58,262 nt of DNA. Origin: Achromobacter sp. MYb9. GTDB taxonomy: Bacteria; Pseudomonadota; Gammaproteobacteria; Burkholderiales; Burkholderiaceae_B. A model generated the notes under the pieces. It saw nothing but the letters and a program-made list of their open reading frames with translations, did no database searches and was not told the origin of the DNA. The stretch is from positions 1 to 58,262 of the forward strand of contig NZ_PCOQ01000034.1 of the NCBI RefSeq assembly GCF_002975275.1, read 5' to 3'. Below are positions 17,395 through 25,832 of the stretch, in pieces (within the stretch, counting starts at the first letter, position 1; the number at the start of each line of letters is the position of its first letter). A program made the translations under genes and the position numbers.

Positions 17395-18353
17395 GGCTGG
17401 ATCTCCGGCAGTTCGGCGCTGATCAGGTCTAGGCCGGCGCGCAGCAGGCGGTCGTAGCGCGCGCGCTCGGCGGCAATGGTCTCGGGCGTCCAGGCGTAGA
17501 AGCCTTCGCCCGCTTTCATGCCGTAGCGGCCGTCGGCCGCGCGTTCGGTCAGGCAGCGCGCGGGATGGTCCGCATTGCAGAAGGTCGGGTACATGGTCGC
17601 GCCCGCGGCCGCGTGCACGTCAATGCCCGCGTGGTCGCGTTGCATGACGGGGCCGGCCGCCAGGAAACGGAAACCAAAGCCGAAGCGCACGGCCGCGTCC
17701 ACGTCTTCCGGCGAGGCGATGCCGCGGTCGATCAGGTCGAACGCTTCGCGCGACAGCGCGTGTTGCAAGCGGTTGGCCAGGAAGCCGGGCAGGTCCTGCT
17801 TGACCTTCACTGGCACGCTGCCGCAGCGGCGCATGAAGGCGATGAGGGAATCCGCGCAGGCATTGTCGCTGGCCTCGCCCAGCACGACTTCCACCAGCGG
17901 CACCAGGTGCGCGGGCATGAAGAAGTGCAGGCCCAGCATGCGGCCTCGCGTGTCCAGGCCCTGGCTGATGGCGCTGATGGGGAAGCTGGAACTGTTGCTG
18001 GCCAGGATGGCGTCCGGACGGGCGCGCCGGGCCAGGTCCGCGAATAGCGCCTGCTTGATGTCCAGGCGTTCAGGAATGCACTCGATGACCAGGTCCACGG
18101 TGGACCAGTCCACGGCGTCCAGGCTGGGCGCGGTGGCCAGCAGCGCGGCATTGGCTTCGCGGCCGATGGTCTTCAGGTTTTCGGCCACGCGGGCGGGCAG
18201 GCCGGCCGCGCGTTCCGGGTTGGATTCGATCACGGTCGTCCGGCAGGCCGCGCGGGTCAGCACCACCGCCACGTCCGCGCCCATCGTGCCGCCGCCCACT
18301 ACCACTGCATGCGCCGCGCCCGGATTGGGCAGCGCTGTTGCGTCCGTCTGCAT
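17391..18353 (-). CDS. 3-hydroxyacyl-CoA / L-carnitine dehydrogenase family protein
   Basis: This is a 320-residue NAD-dependent dehydrogenase with an N-terminal Rossmann fold (VVVGGGTMGADVA, with ESNPER at the end of the second strand) and the catalytic region HFFMPAHLVPLVEVV. The C-terminal helical 3HCDH domain contains LPGFLANRLQHAL. It likely oxidises a beta-hydroxy acid or ester to the beta-keto acid cleaved by the adjacent BKACE enzyme. Carnitine dehydrogenases have this size and architecture, but assignment of substrate is inference. It is transcribed divergently from a LysR gene. Confidence 0.82.
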   Translation of the reverse strand: MQTDATALPNPGAAHAVVVGGGTMGADVAVVLTRAACRTTVIESNPERAAGLPARVAENLKTIGREANAALLATAPSLDAVDWSTVDLVIECIPERLDIKQALFADLARRARPDAILASNSSSFPISAISQGLDTRGRMLGLHFFMPAHLVPLVEVVLGEASDNACADSLIAFMRRCGSVPVKVKQDLPGFLANRLQHALSREAFDLIDRGIASPEDVDAAVRFGFGFRFLAAGPVMQRDHAGIDVHAAAGATMYPTFCNADHPARCLTERAADGRYGMKAGEGFYAWTPETIAAERARYDRLLRAGLDLISAELPEIQP

Positions 18354-18387
18354 GGTTTGCTCCCTTCTTGCATCGTCGTTGGGGGCG

Positions 18388-18454
18388 AGTGTAGAGAAGC
18401 CGCTTTGATTGATGAATCAGATTTTTTGGATAGAATGATCGTTAAAACAGATCA
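18388..18454 (-). promoter_or_regulatory. LysR-type regulated promoter of the dehydrogenase-BKACE operon
   Basis: Read on the minus strand, it holds TGATC-N9-GATCA (18436-18454, containing the LTTR motif ATC-N9-GAT), then TGATT-N4-AATCA, then a -10-like TACACT (18388-18393). The palindrome centre is about 64 bp before the expected start point and the second repeat about 32 bp before it, the usual recognition and activation sites of LysR regulators. The palindrome is also 20 bp from the lysR start codon, allowing autorepression. A closely similar element lies at 42840-42906. Confidence 0.6.
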
Positions 18455-18474
18455 ATAGAGACACGCAAGGCATC

Positions 18475-19383
18475 ATGCAGATCAATCTTTCGATGCGCGA
18501 TATCGACACCACGCTGGTGCTGGGCCGCACACTGAATTTCCGGCAGGCGGCGGCGCAGTTGCACCTGTCGCAATCGGCGCTGTCGACGCAGGTCCAGCGC
18601 ATCGAAGAGGCCCTGGGCGTGCGGCTGTTCGACCGCACCACCCGCACGGTGCGGCTGACGGCGGCGGGCGAAGTCTTCATGCAGCAGGCCGCGACCCTGC
18701 AGGTGGCGTTCCGCGACGCGATCGCGGCGGTCAGCGGCATCACCAGCGCAGAGCGGGGCCAGGTGTCGGTGGCCGCGCTGCCGTCGCTGGCGGCCCGGCT
18801 GCTGCCGCGCGTGCTGATGGCCTACCGCCAGGCGCACCCGCACGTCGCGCTGAAAGTGCGCGACACGCTGTCGGGCCCGGCCTTCGACCTAGTGCGCGCG
18901 GGCGAGGTGGACTTCGCGCTGACCGCCGCCGACCCCCAGCACGCCGACCTGCATTACGTGCCGCTGCTGTCCGACAGCTTCCTGCTGCTGATCCCCGAAT
19001 CGCATCCGCTGGCCAAGACGCGGGGCCCGCTACGCTGGGCCGACACCGCGACCGCCGCGCACGTGTCGATGGTGCAGCCCAGCAGCGTGCGCCAGTACAC
19101 GGAATGGGCCTTCTTGCAAAACCGCATCCGCTTCACGCCGGCGTTCGAAGCCGAGCATCTGACGACCATCGTGGCCATGGTCGAGTGCGGCTTCGGCGTG
19201 GCCGCCTTGCCCGAGATCGCGGCGGGTGCGGTATCGCAGACCGCCATCGTCCAGCGGCCGCTGACCGGGCCGGTGGCAGAGCGTTCGATTGGCCTGGTCA
19301 CCTCGCGCAACCGCAGCCTTTCACCGGCCGCGGCGGCGCTGGTGCAGACCCTAAAAACGTATTTGGCCGCGCATCCGCGGTAG
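18475..19383 (+). CDS. LysR-family transcriptional regulator
   Basis: This 302-residue LTTR has a winged helix-turn-helix in the first 60 residues (LNFRQAAAQLHLSQSALSTQVQRIEE) and a periplasmic-binding-protein-like effector domain from about residue 90. It is divergent from the dehydrogenase-BKACE operon, with the operator between them, so it most likely controls that operon and itself. The matching element before the Bug receptor at 42969 suggests it may also control uptake of the inducer. The effector is unknown. Confidence 0.88.
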   Translation: MQINLSMRDIDTTLVLGRTLNFRQAAAQLHLSQSALSTQVQRIEEALGVRLFDRTTRTVRLTAAGEVFMQQAATLQVAFRDAIAAVSGITSAERGQVSVAALPSLAARLLPRVLMAYRQAHPHVALKVRDTLSGPAFDLVRAGEVDFALTAADPQHADLHYVPLLSDSFLLLIPESHPLAKTRGPLRWADTATAAHVSMVQPSSVRQYTEWAFLQNRIRFTPAFEAEHLTTIVAMVECGFGVAALPEIAAGAVSQTAIVQRPLTGPVAERSIGLVTSRNRSLSPAAAALVQTLKTYLAAHPR

Positions 19384-19471
19384 CCTTTCGCCAAGGGCGT
19401 CACGGCGCTTTTGATTTCCCGCAAGCGGCCGCGCAATGGCAGTCGACACGGAGCAGCCGGTGGTATTATTC

Positions 19472-19483
19472 TCAGTACACTAA
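19472..19483. promoter_or_regulatory. PicR-type operator before picR
   Basis: TCAGTACACTAA fits TCAG-N4-CTNN and agrees with the window consensus TCAGTRYRCTGA at 11 of 12 positions. It ends 22 nt before the GTG start of the MarR gene, so autorepression is expected. Confidence 0.65.
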
Positions 19484-19505
19484 CTAATATCGGAGCTGCC
19501 TCAAC

Positions 19506-20039
19506 GTGCCGGATGTACAGAAAAAGACGACGTCCCAGAAGCGCGTCGCAACTCAGAAGACAGACAACAATATTTTCGATCCGGCAAAGCAGGTGCTGTG
19601 GTCGCGGCCCGGCTATCTGGTGCGGCGCTTGAACCAGATCCACTACGCCATGTTCTACGAAGAATGCAAGACGCAGAACGTGACGCCTGTGCAGTACGGT
19701 GTGCTGACCGCGCTGTCGCTCAGCCCGTGGCTGGACCAGACCGCCATCGGCATGGAACTGGGCCTGGACCGCACCACCACCGCCGATGTCGTCAAGCGGC
19801 TACAGGAGCGCGGCTTGGTGGAACGCCGGGTCAATCCTACCGACAAGCGTTCGCGCCAGGCGGTGATTACCCCGGAAGGCTTGCGCATCATGGGACTGTT
19901 GCAGGAAGGCATGGCCCGGGCGCAGCAGCGCTTGCTGGAACCCTTGTCCACGCGCAATCAGGAAATCTTCATGAAGCTGCTTTCCACGCTGGTGGAAGCC
20001 AACAACCAGTACAGCCGCACGACCCTGAAGCCGATGTAA
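19506..20039 (+). CDS. picR: MarR-family repressor of pyridine carboxylate catabolism (PicR/NicR/BpsR type)
   Basis: This is a 177-residue MarR protein starting with GTG, with GGAG 10 nt upstream. The winged helix lies around residues 60-125 (LDQTAIGMELGLDRTTTADVVKRLQ, then ERRVNPTDKRSRQAVITPEG for the wing). It has a positively charged N-terminal tail of about 25 residues. Context makes it the repressor of the neighbouring pic genes, as PicR is in Alcaligenes faecalis and NicR or BpsR for nicotinate genes. Shared palindromes occur before its own gene and every pic operon. Inducer binding (a 6-hydroxypyridine carboxylate) is inferred from those relatives. Confidence 0.82.
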   Translation: MPDVQKKTTSQKRVATQKTDNNIFDPAKQVLWSRPGYLVRRLNQIHYAMFYEECKTQNVTPVQYGVLTALSLSPWLDQTAIGMELGLDRTTTADVVKRLQERGLVERRVNPTDKRSRQAVITPEGLRIMGLLQEGMARAQQRLLEPLSTRNQEIFMKLLSTLVEANNQYSRTTLKPM

Positions 20040-20050
20040 GGCGCAGGCGC

Positions 20051-20075
20051 CGCGCCCACGGCGCGCGCCTTTTCG
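20051..20075 (+). terminator. Probable terminator after picR
   Basis: The hairpin CGCGCC-cac-GGCGCG is followed by TTTT within a few bases, 12 nt past the picR stop and just before the convergent xdhC stop. The stem is short but all GC. Confidence 0.5.
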
Positions 20076-20078
20076 CTT

Positions 20079-21068
20079 TCAGTTCTTCAGCGCGTTCATC
20101 CGGGCCACGCCGCGGGCGGCCTGCCCATCGCCCAGCGTGTTGCGCACCCAGATCAGTTCGGCGGCGATCGCCACCGCGATCTCGGCCGGCGTCTTGCTGG
20201 CGATGCCCAGGCCCACCGGGCCGTGCAGGCGGGCGATCTGGCTGTCGTCCAGGTCGAACAACCGCAGCCGCTCGCGCCGCTTTTCCTGGTTGGCGCGCGA
20301 ACCCAGCGCGCCGACGTAAAACGCGCGGGACTTCAACGCTTCCAGTAGCGCCATGTCGTCCAGCTTGGGGTCGTGGGTGACGGCGACGATCGCGGTGCGC
20401 TCGTCGGTGCCAATTTCCAGTACCGCGTCGTCCGGCATGCTGGTCAGCAGCGTGGCCTGGGACGCGCTCCAATCGGTGAAGAACTCTTCGCGCGGGTCGC
20501 ACACCGTGACGTGGAATTCCAGCGTCGCGGCGATGTCCGCCAACACGCGGGCCGTCTGGTTCGCGCCGATGATCAGCAGCCGCCAACGCGGGCCATACAC
20601 GCTGCGGAAGATGCGGCCGTCGAAATCCGGCCCATCGGCGGGGCCGGCGGGCGACACTGACGTGTGGCCGTCCAGCAGGTCCACCGTGCGCTGGATCAGG
20701 CGGTGCTCGCGGATCGACGCCAGCACCCGGTCCAGCCATACCGTGTCGCGCAGCCGTTCGCTGATCAGGCGCAGCGTGCCGCCGCAAGGCAGGCCAAAGC
20801 GCGCGGCCTCGTCCCGCGTGACGCCGTAGGTCAGGCGGGCAGGGGCGTCTTCAAGCTCGCCGGCGCGGGCTCTTGCGATCAGATCGTCTTCGATGCACCC
20901 GCCGGACACCGAACCGGCTACCCGGCCGTCGTCGCGCACGGCCAGCATGGCGCCCGCTTGCCGGGGCGCCGAGCCCCAGGTCTGCACGACGGTGATCAGG
21001 TGCACGCGGCTGCCGGCGGCGACCCAGTCGCGGGCAAGTTGCAGTACGTCAAGGTCCAGGGCGTTCAT
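20079..21068 (-). CDS. XdhC/CoxI family molybdenum hydroxylase maturation protein
   Basis: This 329-residue factor inserts the sulfurated molybdenum cofactor into xanthine dehydrogenase-type enzymes. The N-terminal XdhC/CoxI domain (about residues 10-80) has SGGCIEDDL, and the C-terminal Rossmann domain (about 165-310) has LLIIGANQTARVLADIA and GALGSRANQEKR. The start MNALDLD is preceded by GTGAGAAG; an upstream ATG in frame is less likely. It is divergent from picC, shares its operator region, and probably serves the molybdenum hydroxylase encoded at 30745-35197. Confidence 0.85.
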   Translation of the reverse strand: MNALDLDVLQLARDWVAAGSRVHLITVVQTWGSAPRQAGAMLAVRDDGRVAGSVSGGCIEDDLIARARAGELEDAPARLTYGVTRDEAARFGLPCGGTLRLISERLRDTVWLDRVLASIREHRLIQRTVDLLDGHTSVSPAGPADGPDFDGRIFRSVYGPRWRLLIIGANQTARVLADIAATLEFHVTVCDPREEFFTDWSASQATLLTSMPDDAVLEIGTDERTAIVAVTHDPKLDDMALLEALKSRAFYVGALGSRANQEKRRERLRLFDLDDSQIARLHGPVGLGIASKTPAEIAVAIAAELIWVRNTLGDGQAARGVARMNALKN

Positions 21069-21419
21069 CGGCTTCTCACTGAGGCGGGGCCCGCGGAAGA
21101 AGGCCGCGGGCACGGCATATGTTCACTGTACTGATGAGTCGGGGCGATGTCTCTAGTGTCTATCCCTACTATTTTCGCGCCTTTTTTCGACCTTGATCCG
21201 CGGGCCATGTCCCGCCCCGGGATTTCCCTAATTGGTCAGTACGCTGACTATAAAGTCAGTATACTGACGTAAATTCGGAAGCCGGACGGCGCGGATCCTC
21301 CCTTGCGGAGATGCCGTGCGTAGTTCCGGTTGTTCCAATCAAATAGTCAGTGTACTGATAATAGACGCTGGCATGCCGGGGCGGGGCAGGCGCCGCGCCA
21401 TCACATTGGGAGCAGGGGA
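21069..21419. promoter_or_regulatory. Divergent xdhC/picC control region with four PicR-type palindromes
   Basis: This 351-nt gene-free stretch holds four palindromes. A degenerate one, TCACTGTACTGA (21123-21134), lies next to xdhC. TCAGTACGCTGA is at 21236-21247. The perfect 14-mer GTCAGTATACTGAC is at 21255-21268. TCAGTGTACTGA is at 21347-21358. The second and third centres are exactly 20 bp apart, two DNA turns, so dimers would bind on the same face. A possible picC -10 box GATAAT (21357-21362) overlaps the last site. The region is clearly more AT-rich than its surroundings. Confidence 0.75.
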
Positions 21420-22382
21420 ATGAGCAAAGTGCGCAAGATCGCGTTCGAGGAGCACTACACCGCGGTCGGATTCAAGGACTATTCAAAGAGCTTCGCGCAG
21501 CATATCGATCCCGCCGTGCTGGCCGACCTGGCGGCGCGGCTGGTGGATTTCGATGAAGTCCGGCTGGGCGAAATGGACCGCGCCGGCATTGACTACGTCA
21601 TTCTGTCGCAGACCGGGCCCGGCGTGCAGGCGGAAGCCGATGCCGCGGTGGCGCTCAATCGGGCCAAGGAAAACAACGATTTCCTGGTCAGCCAGATCGC
21701 CCGGCATCCCACCCGGTATGGCGGCTTCGCCACCTTGCCGATGCACGATCCCCTGGTGGCGGCGGCGGAACTCACGCGTTGCGTGAAGCAACTGGGCTTC
21801 AAGGGCGCGCTGATCAACGGCCACACCAACGGCGTGTACTACGACGGCCGCGCCTATGACCCCTTCTGGGAACAGGTGCAAGAACTGGATGTGCCGATTT
21901 ACCTGCATCCGAGCGACCCCTATGTGGTTCCGCAAGCCTATTCCGGCCATCCCGAGCTGGTGGGGGCGTCGTGGGGCTGGGGCGTCGAGACCGCCACGCA
22001 TGCGCTGCGACTGTTGTTCGGCGGCGTGTTCGACCGCTATCCCGGCGTCAAGCTCATCCTGGGGCACATGGGCGAGGGCCTGCCGTTCCAACGGTGGCGC
22101 TTCGACAGCCGCTTCGCCGTGTATTCGCACGGCATCAAACTGGCGCGCGCGCCGTCGGAATACCTGGGCAGCAACATCGTCATCACGACGTCCGGCGTCT
22201 GTTCGCCGCCCACGTTGATGGCGGCCATCGCCGAAATGGGCCGCGAAGCCGTGATGTTCTCGGTGGACTACCCCTACGAATCGACGGCGCTGGCCGCCGA
22301 ATTCATCGAACGGACGCCGATGGATGACGCCACCCGCGATCTGGTCTGCCACGGCAACGCGCGCCGGCTGTTCAAACTCTGA
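21420..22382 (+). CDS. picC: 3,6-dihydroxypicolinate decarboxylase (amidohydrolase 2 family)
   Basis: This is a 320-residue non-oxidative decarboxylase of the ACMSD/gamma-resorcylate decarboxylase family. Metal ligands expected for the family are present: E10 and H12 in AFEEHY, H163 in YLHPSDPY and D283 in SVDYPYES. In this setting it should remove the carboxyl of 3,6-dihydroxypicolinate to give 2,5-dihydroxypyridine. The start ATG has GGGAGCAGGGGA just upstream. It is the first gene of a five-gene operon. A 2,3-dihydroxybenzoate type substrate is the alternative if the pathway assignment is wrong. Confidence 0.8.
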   Translation: MSKVRKIAFEEHYTAVGFKDYSKSFAQHIDPAVLADLAARLVDFDEVRLGEMDRAGIDYVILSQTGPGVQAEADAAVALNRAKENNDFLVSQIARHPTRYGGFATLPMHDPLVAAAELTRCVKQLGFKGALINGHTNGVYYDGRAYDPFWEQVQELDVPIYLHPSDPYVVPQAYSGHPELVGASWGWGVETATHALRLLFGGVFDRYPGVKLILGHMGEGLPFQRWRFDSRFAVYSHGIKLARAPSEYLGSNIVITTSGVCSPPTLMAAIAEMGREAVMFSVDYPYESTALAAEFIERTPMDDATRDLVCHGNARRLFKL

Positions 22383-22405
22383 TCCCTCCGGAAAAAGGAG
22401 CAACC

Positions 22406-23158
22406 ATGCAAAGACCCTTCCGTATCGGCCAGATCGTGCCGAGCTCGAACACGACGATGGAAACCGAAATCCCCGCGATGCTGCTGGCGCGCCAGCAGAT
22501 CCGGCCGGAGCGTTTCACATTCCACTCCAGCCGGATGCGCATGAAGAAAGTGGTGAAGGAGGAGCTGGCGGCGATGGACGGCGAGTCCGACCGCTGCGCG
22601 GTGGAACTGAGCGACGCGCGGGTGGACGTGCTGGGATACGCCTGCCTGGTGGCGATAATGGCGATGGGCCACGGCTATCACCGCGTGTCGGAAAAACGCC
22701 TGCAGGCGCACACGGCCGCCAACGGCGCGGATGCGCCCGTGATCACCAGCGCGGGGGCCCTGGTGGACGCGCTGAAGGTGATCGGCGCGCGCCGTATCGT
22801 GGTGGTGGCCCCGTACATGAAACCGTTGACCGAGCTGGTGGTGGACTATATCCGCAACGAAGGCTTCGAGGTGGTGGATTACCGCGCGCTGGAGATTCCG
22901 GACAATCTGGACGTGGGCCGGCACGACCCGGCACGCTTGCCGGAGATCGTTGCGCAGATGGACACCCGTGATGTCGACGCCATTGTGCTGTCGGCCTGCG
23001 TGCAGATGCCGTCGCTGCCGGCCATCGCCAAGGTCGAGGCGCAGACGGGCAGGCCGGTGATCACCGCCGCCGTGGCCACGACCTACGCCATCCTGAAGTC
23101 GCTGGACCTGGAACCGGTGGTCCCCGGCGCTGGCGCGCTGCTGTCGGGCGCCTACTGA
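22406..23158 (+). CDS. picG: Maleate isomerase (Asp/Glu racemase superfamily)
   Basis: This 250-residue enzyme turns maleate into fumarate, the last step of the maleamate pathway. The two catalytic cysteines are C80 in GYACLVAIMAMG and C198 in LSACVQMPS, spaced as in characterised maleate isomerases. PSSNTTMETE near the N-terminus binds the substrate carboxylates. It is preceded by AAAAAGGAG and follows picC after 23 nt. The same enzyme is called NicE or MaiA in nicotinate degraders. Confidence 0.88.
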   Translation: MQRPFRIGQIVPSSNTTMETEIPAMLLARQQIRPERFTFHSSRMRMKKVVKEELAAMDGESDRCAVELSDARVDVLGYACLVAIMAMGHGYHRVSEKRLQAHTAANGADAPVITSAGALVDALKVIGARRIVVVAPYMKPLTELVVDYIRNEGFEVVDYRALEIPDNLDVGRHDPARLPEIVAQMDTRDVDAIVLSACVQMPSLPAIAKVEAQTGRPVITAAVATTYAILKSLDLEPVVPGAGALLSGAY

Positions 23159-23169
23159 GGAACGCAGCC

Positions 23170-23994
23170 ATGAGCACCTATCTCTATGGCGGCAACGTCC
23201 ATGCCAACGGCATCCGCCAGCACTACCTGCGCTACGGTGGCGCGCACACGGCGGGCCGCGATGCGGTCGTGATCGTGCCGGGCATCACCAGCCCTGCGGC
23301 AACCTGGGGCTTCGTTGGCGAGCGGTTCGGCAAGACGTTCGACACCTACCTGCTTGACGTGCGCGGCCGCGGCCTGTCGGAAGCCGGCGCGGCGCTGGAC
23401 TACAGCCTGGACGCGCAAGCCGCCGACGTGCTGGCTTTCGCAGAAGCGCTGGGACTCGCGCGCTACAGCCTGGTCGGTCATTCCATGGGCGGGCGAATCG
23501 GCGTGCGCGCGGGCCGGACCCGGCCTGCCGGGTTGCGCCGCCTGGTGCTGGTCGATCCGCCGGTGTCCGGCCCCGGCCGCCGCCCTTATCCGGCCAAGCT
23601 GCCCTGGTATGTCGATTCCATGGCGCAGGCGCGCCACGGGATGGACGCCGAGGCCATGCGCGCCTTCTGCCCGACCTGGACGGACGCGCAGCGCCAACTG
23701 CGCGCGCAATGGCTGCACACCTGCGACGAGCGCGCCATTGTCCAAAGCTTCGACGCCTTCCAGACCGACGATATCCACGCCGACCTGCCGCTTTTGAATG
23801 TGCCGGTTCTGCTGGTGACGGCCGAAAAGGGCGACGTGGTGCTGGACGACGACGCGGCGGAAATCGCGCGCTTGGCGCCGGGCACGCGGCATCACCGGGT
23901 GCCGGCGGCCGGCCACATGATTCCGTGGGACAACGAGGAAGGCTTCTACGCGGCCTTCGGTGATTTCCTGGGCGCGCCGCTGGCGCGGGCCTGA
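23170..23994 (+). CDS. picE: N-formylmaleamate deformylase (alpha/beta hydrolase)
   Basis: This is a 274-residue alpha/beta hydrolase with the nucleophile elbow GHSMGGR (about residue 100), an acidic residue in LLVTAEKGDVV, and the catalytic histidine in AAGHMIPWDN. The start resembles NicD (YGGNVHANGIRQHYLRYGG). It hydrolyses N-formylmaleamate, the ring-cleavage product, to maleamate and formate. It lies 11 nt after picG and 30 nt before the dioxygenase that makes its substrate. Confidence 0.87.
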   Translation: MSTYLYGGNVHANGIRQHYLRYGGAHTAGRDAVVIVPGITSPAATWGFVGERFGKTFDTYLLDVRGRGLSEAGAALDYSLDAQAADVLAFAEALGLARYSLVGHSMGGRIGVRAGRTRPAGLRRLVLVDPPVSGPGRRPYPAKLPWYVDSMAQARHGMDAEAMRAFCPTWTDAQRQLRAQWLHTCDERAIVQSFDAFQTDDIHADLPLLNVPVLLVTAEKGDVVLDDDAAEIARLAPGTRHHRVPAAGHMIPWDNEEGFYAAFGDFLGAPLARA

Positions 23995-24024
23995 ACCGCC
24001 GGGCCGTCAAGCAAGGAGAAAATC

Positions 24025-25074
24025 ATGCCTGTAAGCGACTATGAACTGGTGAAGGCCTGGCAGCAGGTGCTGACCTTGTCGAAGCTGCAAGCCGGTCAGT
24101 CGGTCACGGTGCTGACCAGCGCCGCGACTCACCCCCAAACGCTGTCGACGGCGCTGATCGCGGCGCAATCGATGGGGGCGGTGGTCAACCGGCTGGACTT
24201 GCCGCCCGTCAACGGCGAAAAGGCGTTAAGCCGCGATTCGCTGGCCTACCTGGGCACCACGCCGCTGACCGGAAACAAGCCCGCGATTGCCGCGCTGAAG
24301 GAAAGCGACCTGGTGCTGGACCTGATGACGCTGCTGTTTTCGCCGGAACAGCACGAGATCCTGGCCACCGGCACCAAGATCCTGCTGGCGGTCGAACCGC
24401 CCGAGGTGCTGGCGCGGCTGGTGCCTTCCGAGGCGGACCGGACCCGCGTGAAGGCCGCGGCCGCGCGCATCGGTGCGGCACGCGAGATGAGCGTGGTGTC
24501 GGCGGCCGGCACGGACTTGCGCTGCCCGCTGGGCGAGTTTCCGGCGATCAGCGAATACGGCTTCGTGGACGAGCCCGGGCGATGGGACCATTGGCCCAGC
24601 GGCTTTGTGCTGACCTGGCCGAACGAACGCGGCGCCAACGGCAGGATCGTGATCGATGCGGGCGACATCCTGCTGCCGCAAAAGCTGTACGTGCGTTCGC
24701 CGATCACGCTTACGGTCGAGGACGGTTTTGCCACTCGCATCGAAGGCGGGATCGACGCGGAGCTGTTGCGCGAATACGTGGCGTCGTTCCAGGACCCCGA
24801 GGCGTACGCGATTTCGCATATTGGCTGGGGCTTGCAGCCGCGCGCGCACTGGACCACGCTGGGCCTGTATGACCGCGAGGCCACCATCGGCATGGATGCG
24901 CGGGCGTACGAGGGCAACTTCCTGTTCTCGCTGGGTCCGAACAACGAGGCGGGCGGCAGCCGCACCACCACGTGCCATATCGATATCCCGTTGCGCGGCT
25001 GCACCGTGCGGCTGGACGGCGAGGACGTGGTGCGCCAGGGCAGGGTGCTGGATGGCGTCGCCCCGCAGCAATAG
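24025..25074 (+). CDS. picD: 2,5-dihydroxypyridine 5,6-dioxygenase
   Basis: This 349-residue iron-dependent extradiol-type dioxygenase is closely similar along its length to NicX of Pseudomonas. Shared blocks include ILLAVEPPEVLARLVPSE, YGFVDEPGRWDHWPSGF, ISHIGWGLQPRAHWT and CHIDIPLRGC, which contain the His/Glu/Asp ligands of this family. It opens the ring of 2,5-dihydroxypyridine to N-formylmaleamate. AAGGAG lies 8 nt before the ATG. This is the most diagnostic gene for pyridine degradation here. Confidence 0.93.
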   Translation: MPVSDYELVKAWQQVLTLSKLQAGQSVTVLTSAATHPQTLSTALIAAQSMGAVVNRLDLPPVNGEKALSRDSLAYLGTTPLTGNKPAIAALKESDLVLDLMTLLFSPEQHEILATGTKILLAVEPPEVLARLVPSEADRTRVKAAAARIGAAREMSVVSAAGTDLRCPLGEFPAISEYGFVDEPGRWDHWPSGFVLTWPNERGANGRIVIDAGDILLPQKLYVRSPITLTVEDGFATRIEGGIDAELLREYVASFQDPEAYAISHIGWGLQPRAHWTTLGLYDREATIGMDARAYEGNFLFSLGPNNEAGGSRTTTCHIDIPLRGCTVRLDGEDVVRQGRVLDGVAPQQ

Positions 25075-25114
25075 GCCACGGCGCCCAACAACCATCGATC
25101 AAGGAACCCGCTTC

Positions 25115-25735
25115 ATGCATGACGACATCTCTGCCTACGAGCGCCAAGGCTTTGGCGCCACGATGACCCCCAAGCCGCCCTATGGCCTGCTGATCGTGGA
25201 CCTGGTCAACGGCTTTGCCGACCCGGCCGTGTTCGGCGGGGGCAACATCGCCCCGGCCATCGCCCAGACGACGCATCTGCTGGCGCATGCGCGCAGCCAG
25301 GGCTGGCCGGTGGCGCACAGCCGCATCGTGTTCGCCGACGACGACGCCGACCACAACATCTTCACGCTGAAAGTTCCGGGCATGCTGACGCTGAAGGAAG
25401 CGCACCCCCACAGCGCGATCGTCCCTCAGTTGACGCCCGCCGCGGGGGAACTGGTGGTGCGCAAGACGGTGCCGTCGGCGTTCTTCGGCACCGGCCTGGC
25501 GGCATGGTTGACGCAGCGCGGGGTGCAGACGCTGCTGGTGGCGGGCGCGGTCACCAGCGGCTGCGTGCGGGCAAGCGTCGTGGACGCGATGCAGTACGGC
25601 TTTCGGCCGCTGGTGGTGTCCGACTGCGTGGGTGACCGCGCCATCGGCCCGCACGAGGCGAATCTGTTCGACATGCGCCAGAAGTACGCCACCGTTCTGA
25701 CGTGCGAAGAAACCATGCGCGCGACGCTGGCCTGA
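25115..25735 (+). CDS. picF: Maleamate amidohydrolase (isochorismatase family)
   Basis: This 206-residue cysteine hydrolase has the family triad visible as D29 (LLIVDLVNGF), K117 (VRKTVPSAF) and C150 (AVTSGCVRAS). It hydrolyses maleamate to maleate and ammonia. AAGGA precedes the start. It is the last gene of picCGEDF and is followed by a strong terminator. Confidence 0.9.
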   Translation: MHDDISAYERQGFGATMTPKPPYGLLIVDLVNGFADPAVFGGGNIAPAIAQTTHLLAHARSQGWPVAHSRIVFADDDADHNIFTLKVPGMLTLKEAHPHSAIVPQLTPAAGELVVRKTVPSAFFGTGLAAWLTQRGVQTLLVAGAVTSGCVRASVVDAMQYGFRPLVVSDCVGDRAIGPHEANLFDMRQKYATVLTCEETMRATLA

Positions 25736-25745
25736 AGACGCGGAC

Positions 25746-25780
25746 GGCCCGCCAACGAAAAAGGGCCCGCCAACGGAAAA
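25746..25780. repeat. 17-bp direct repeat before the terminator
   Basis: GGCCCGCCAACGAAAAA and GGCCCGCCAACGGAAAA are adjacent, one base apart, with a single difference. The second copy runs into the terminator arm. It looks like a local duplication; no function is apparent. Confidence 0.6.
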
Positions 25781-25811
25781 GGGGTTGCGCCTTGCTGGCG
25801 CAACCCCTTTT
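25777..25811. terminator. Bidirectional terminator between picF and the oxygenase operon
   Basis: There are 15-bp exact arms, AAAAGGGGTTGCGCC and GGCGCAACCCCTTTT, around a 5-nt loop, flanked by A and T runs on both sides. It lies 41 nt after picF and 21 nt after the convergent oxygenase beta-subunit stop, so it can serve both. Confidence 0.92.
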
Positions 25812-25832
25812 TTCATGTAGACGGGCGCTTGC

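Noticed and set aside
21420..25735. Assigning the lower-pathway genes to nicotinate degradation
   Set aside because: The enzymes are shared, but no NicC flavin monooxygenase is present, while a decarboxylase and a Rieske oxygenase are, which fits picolinate better.
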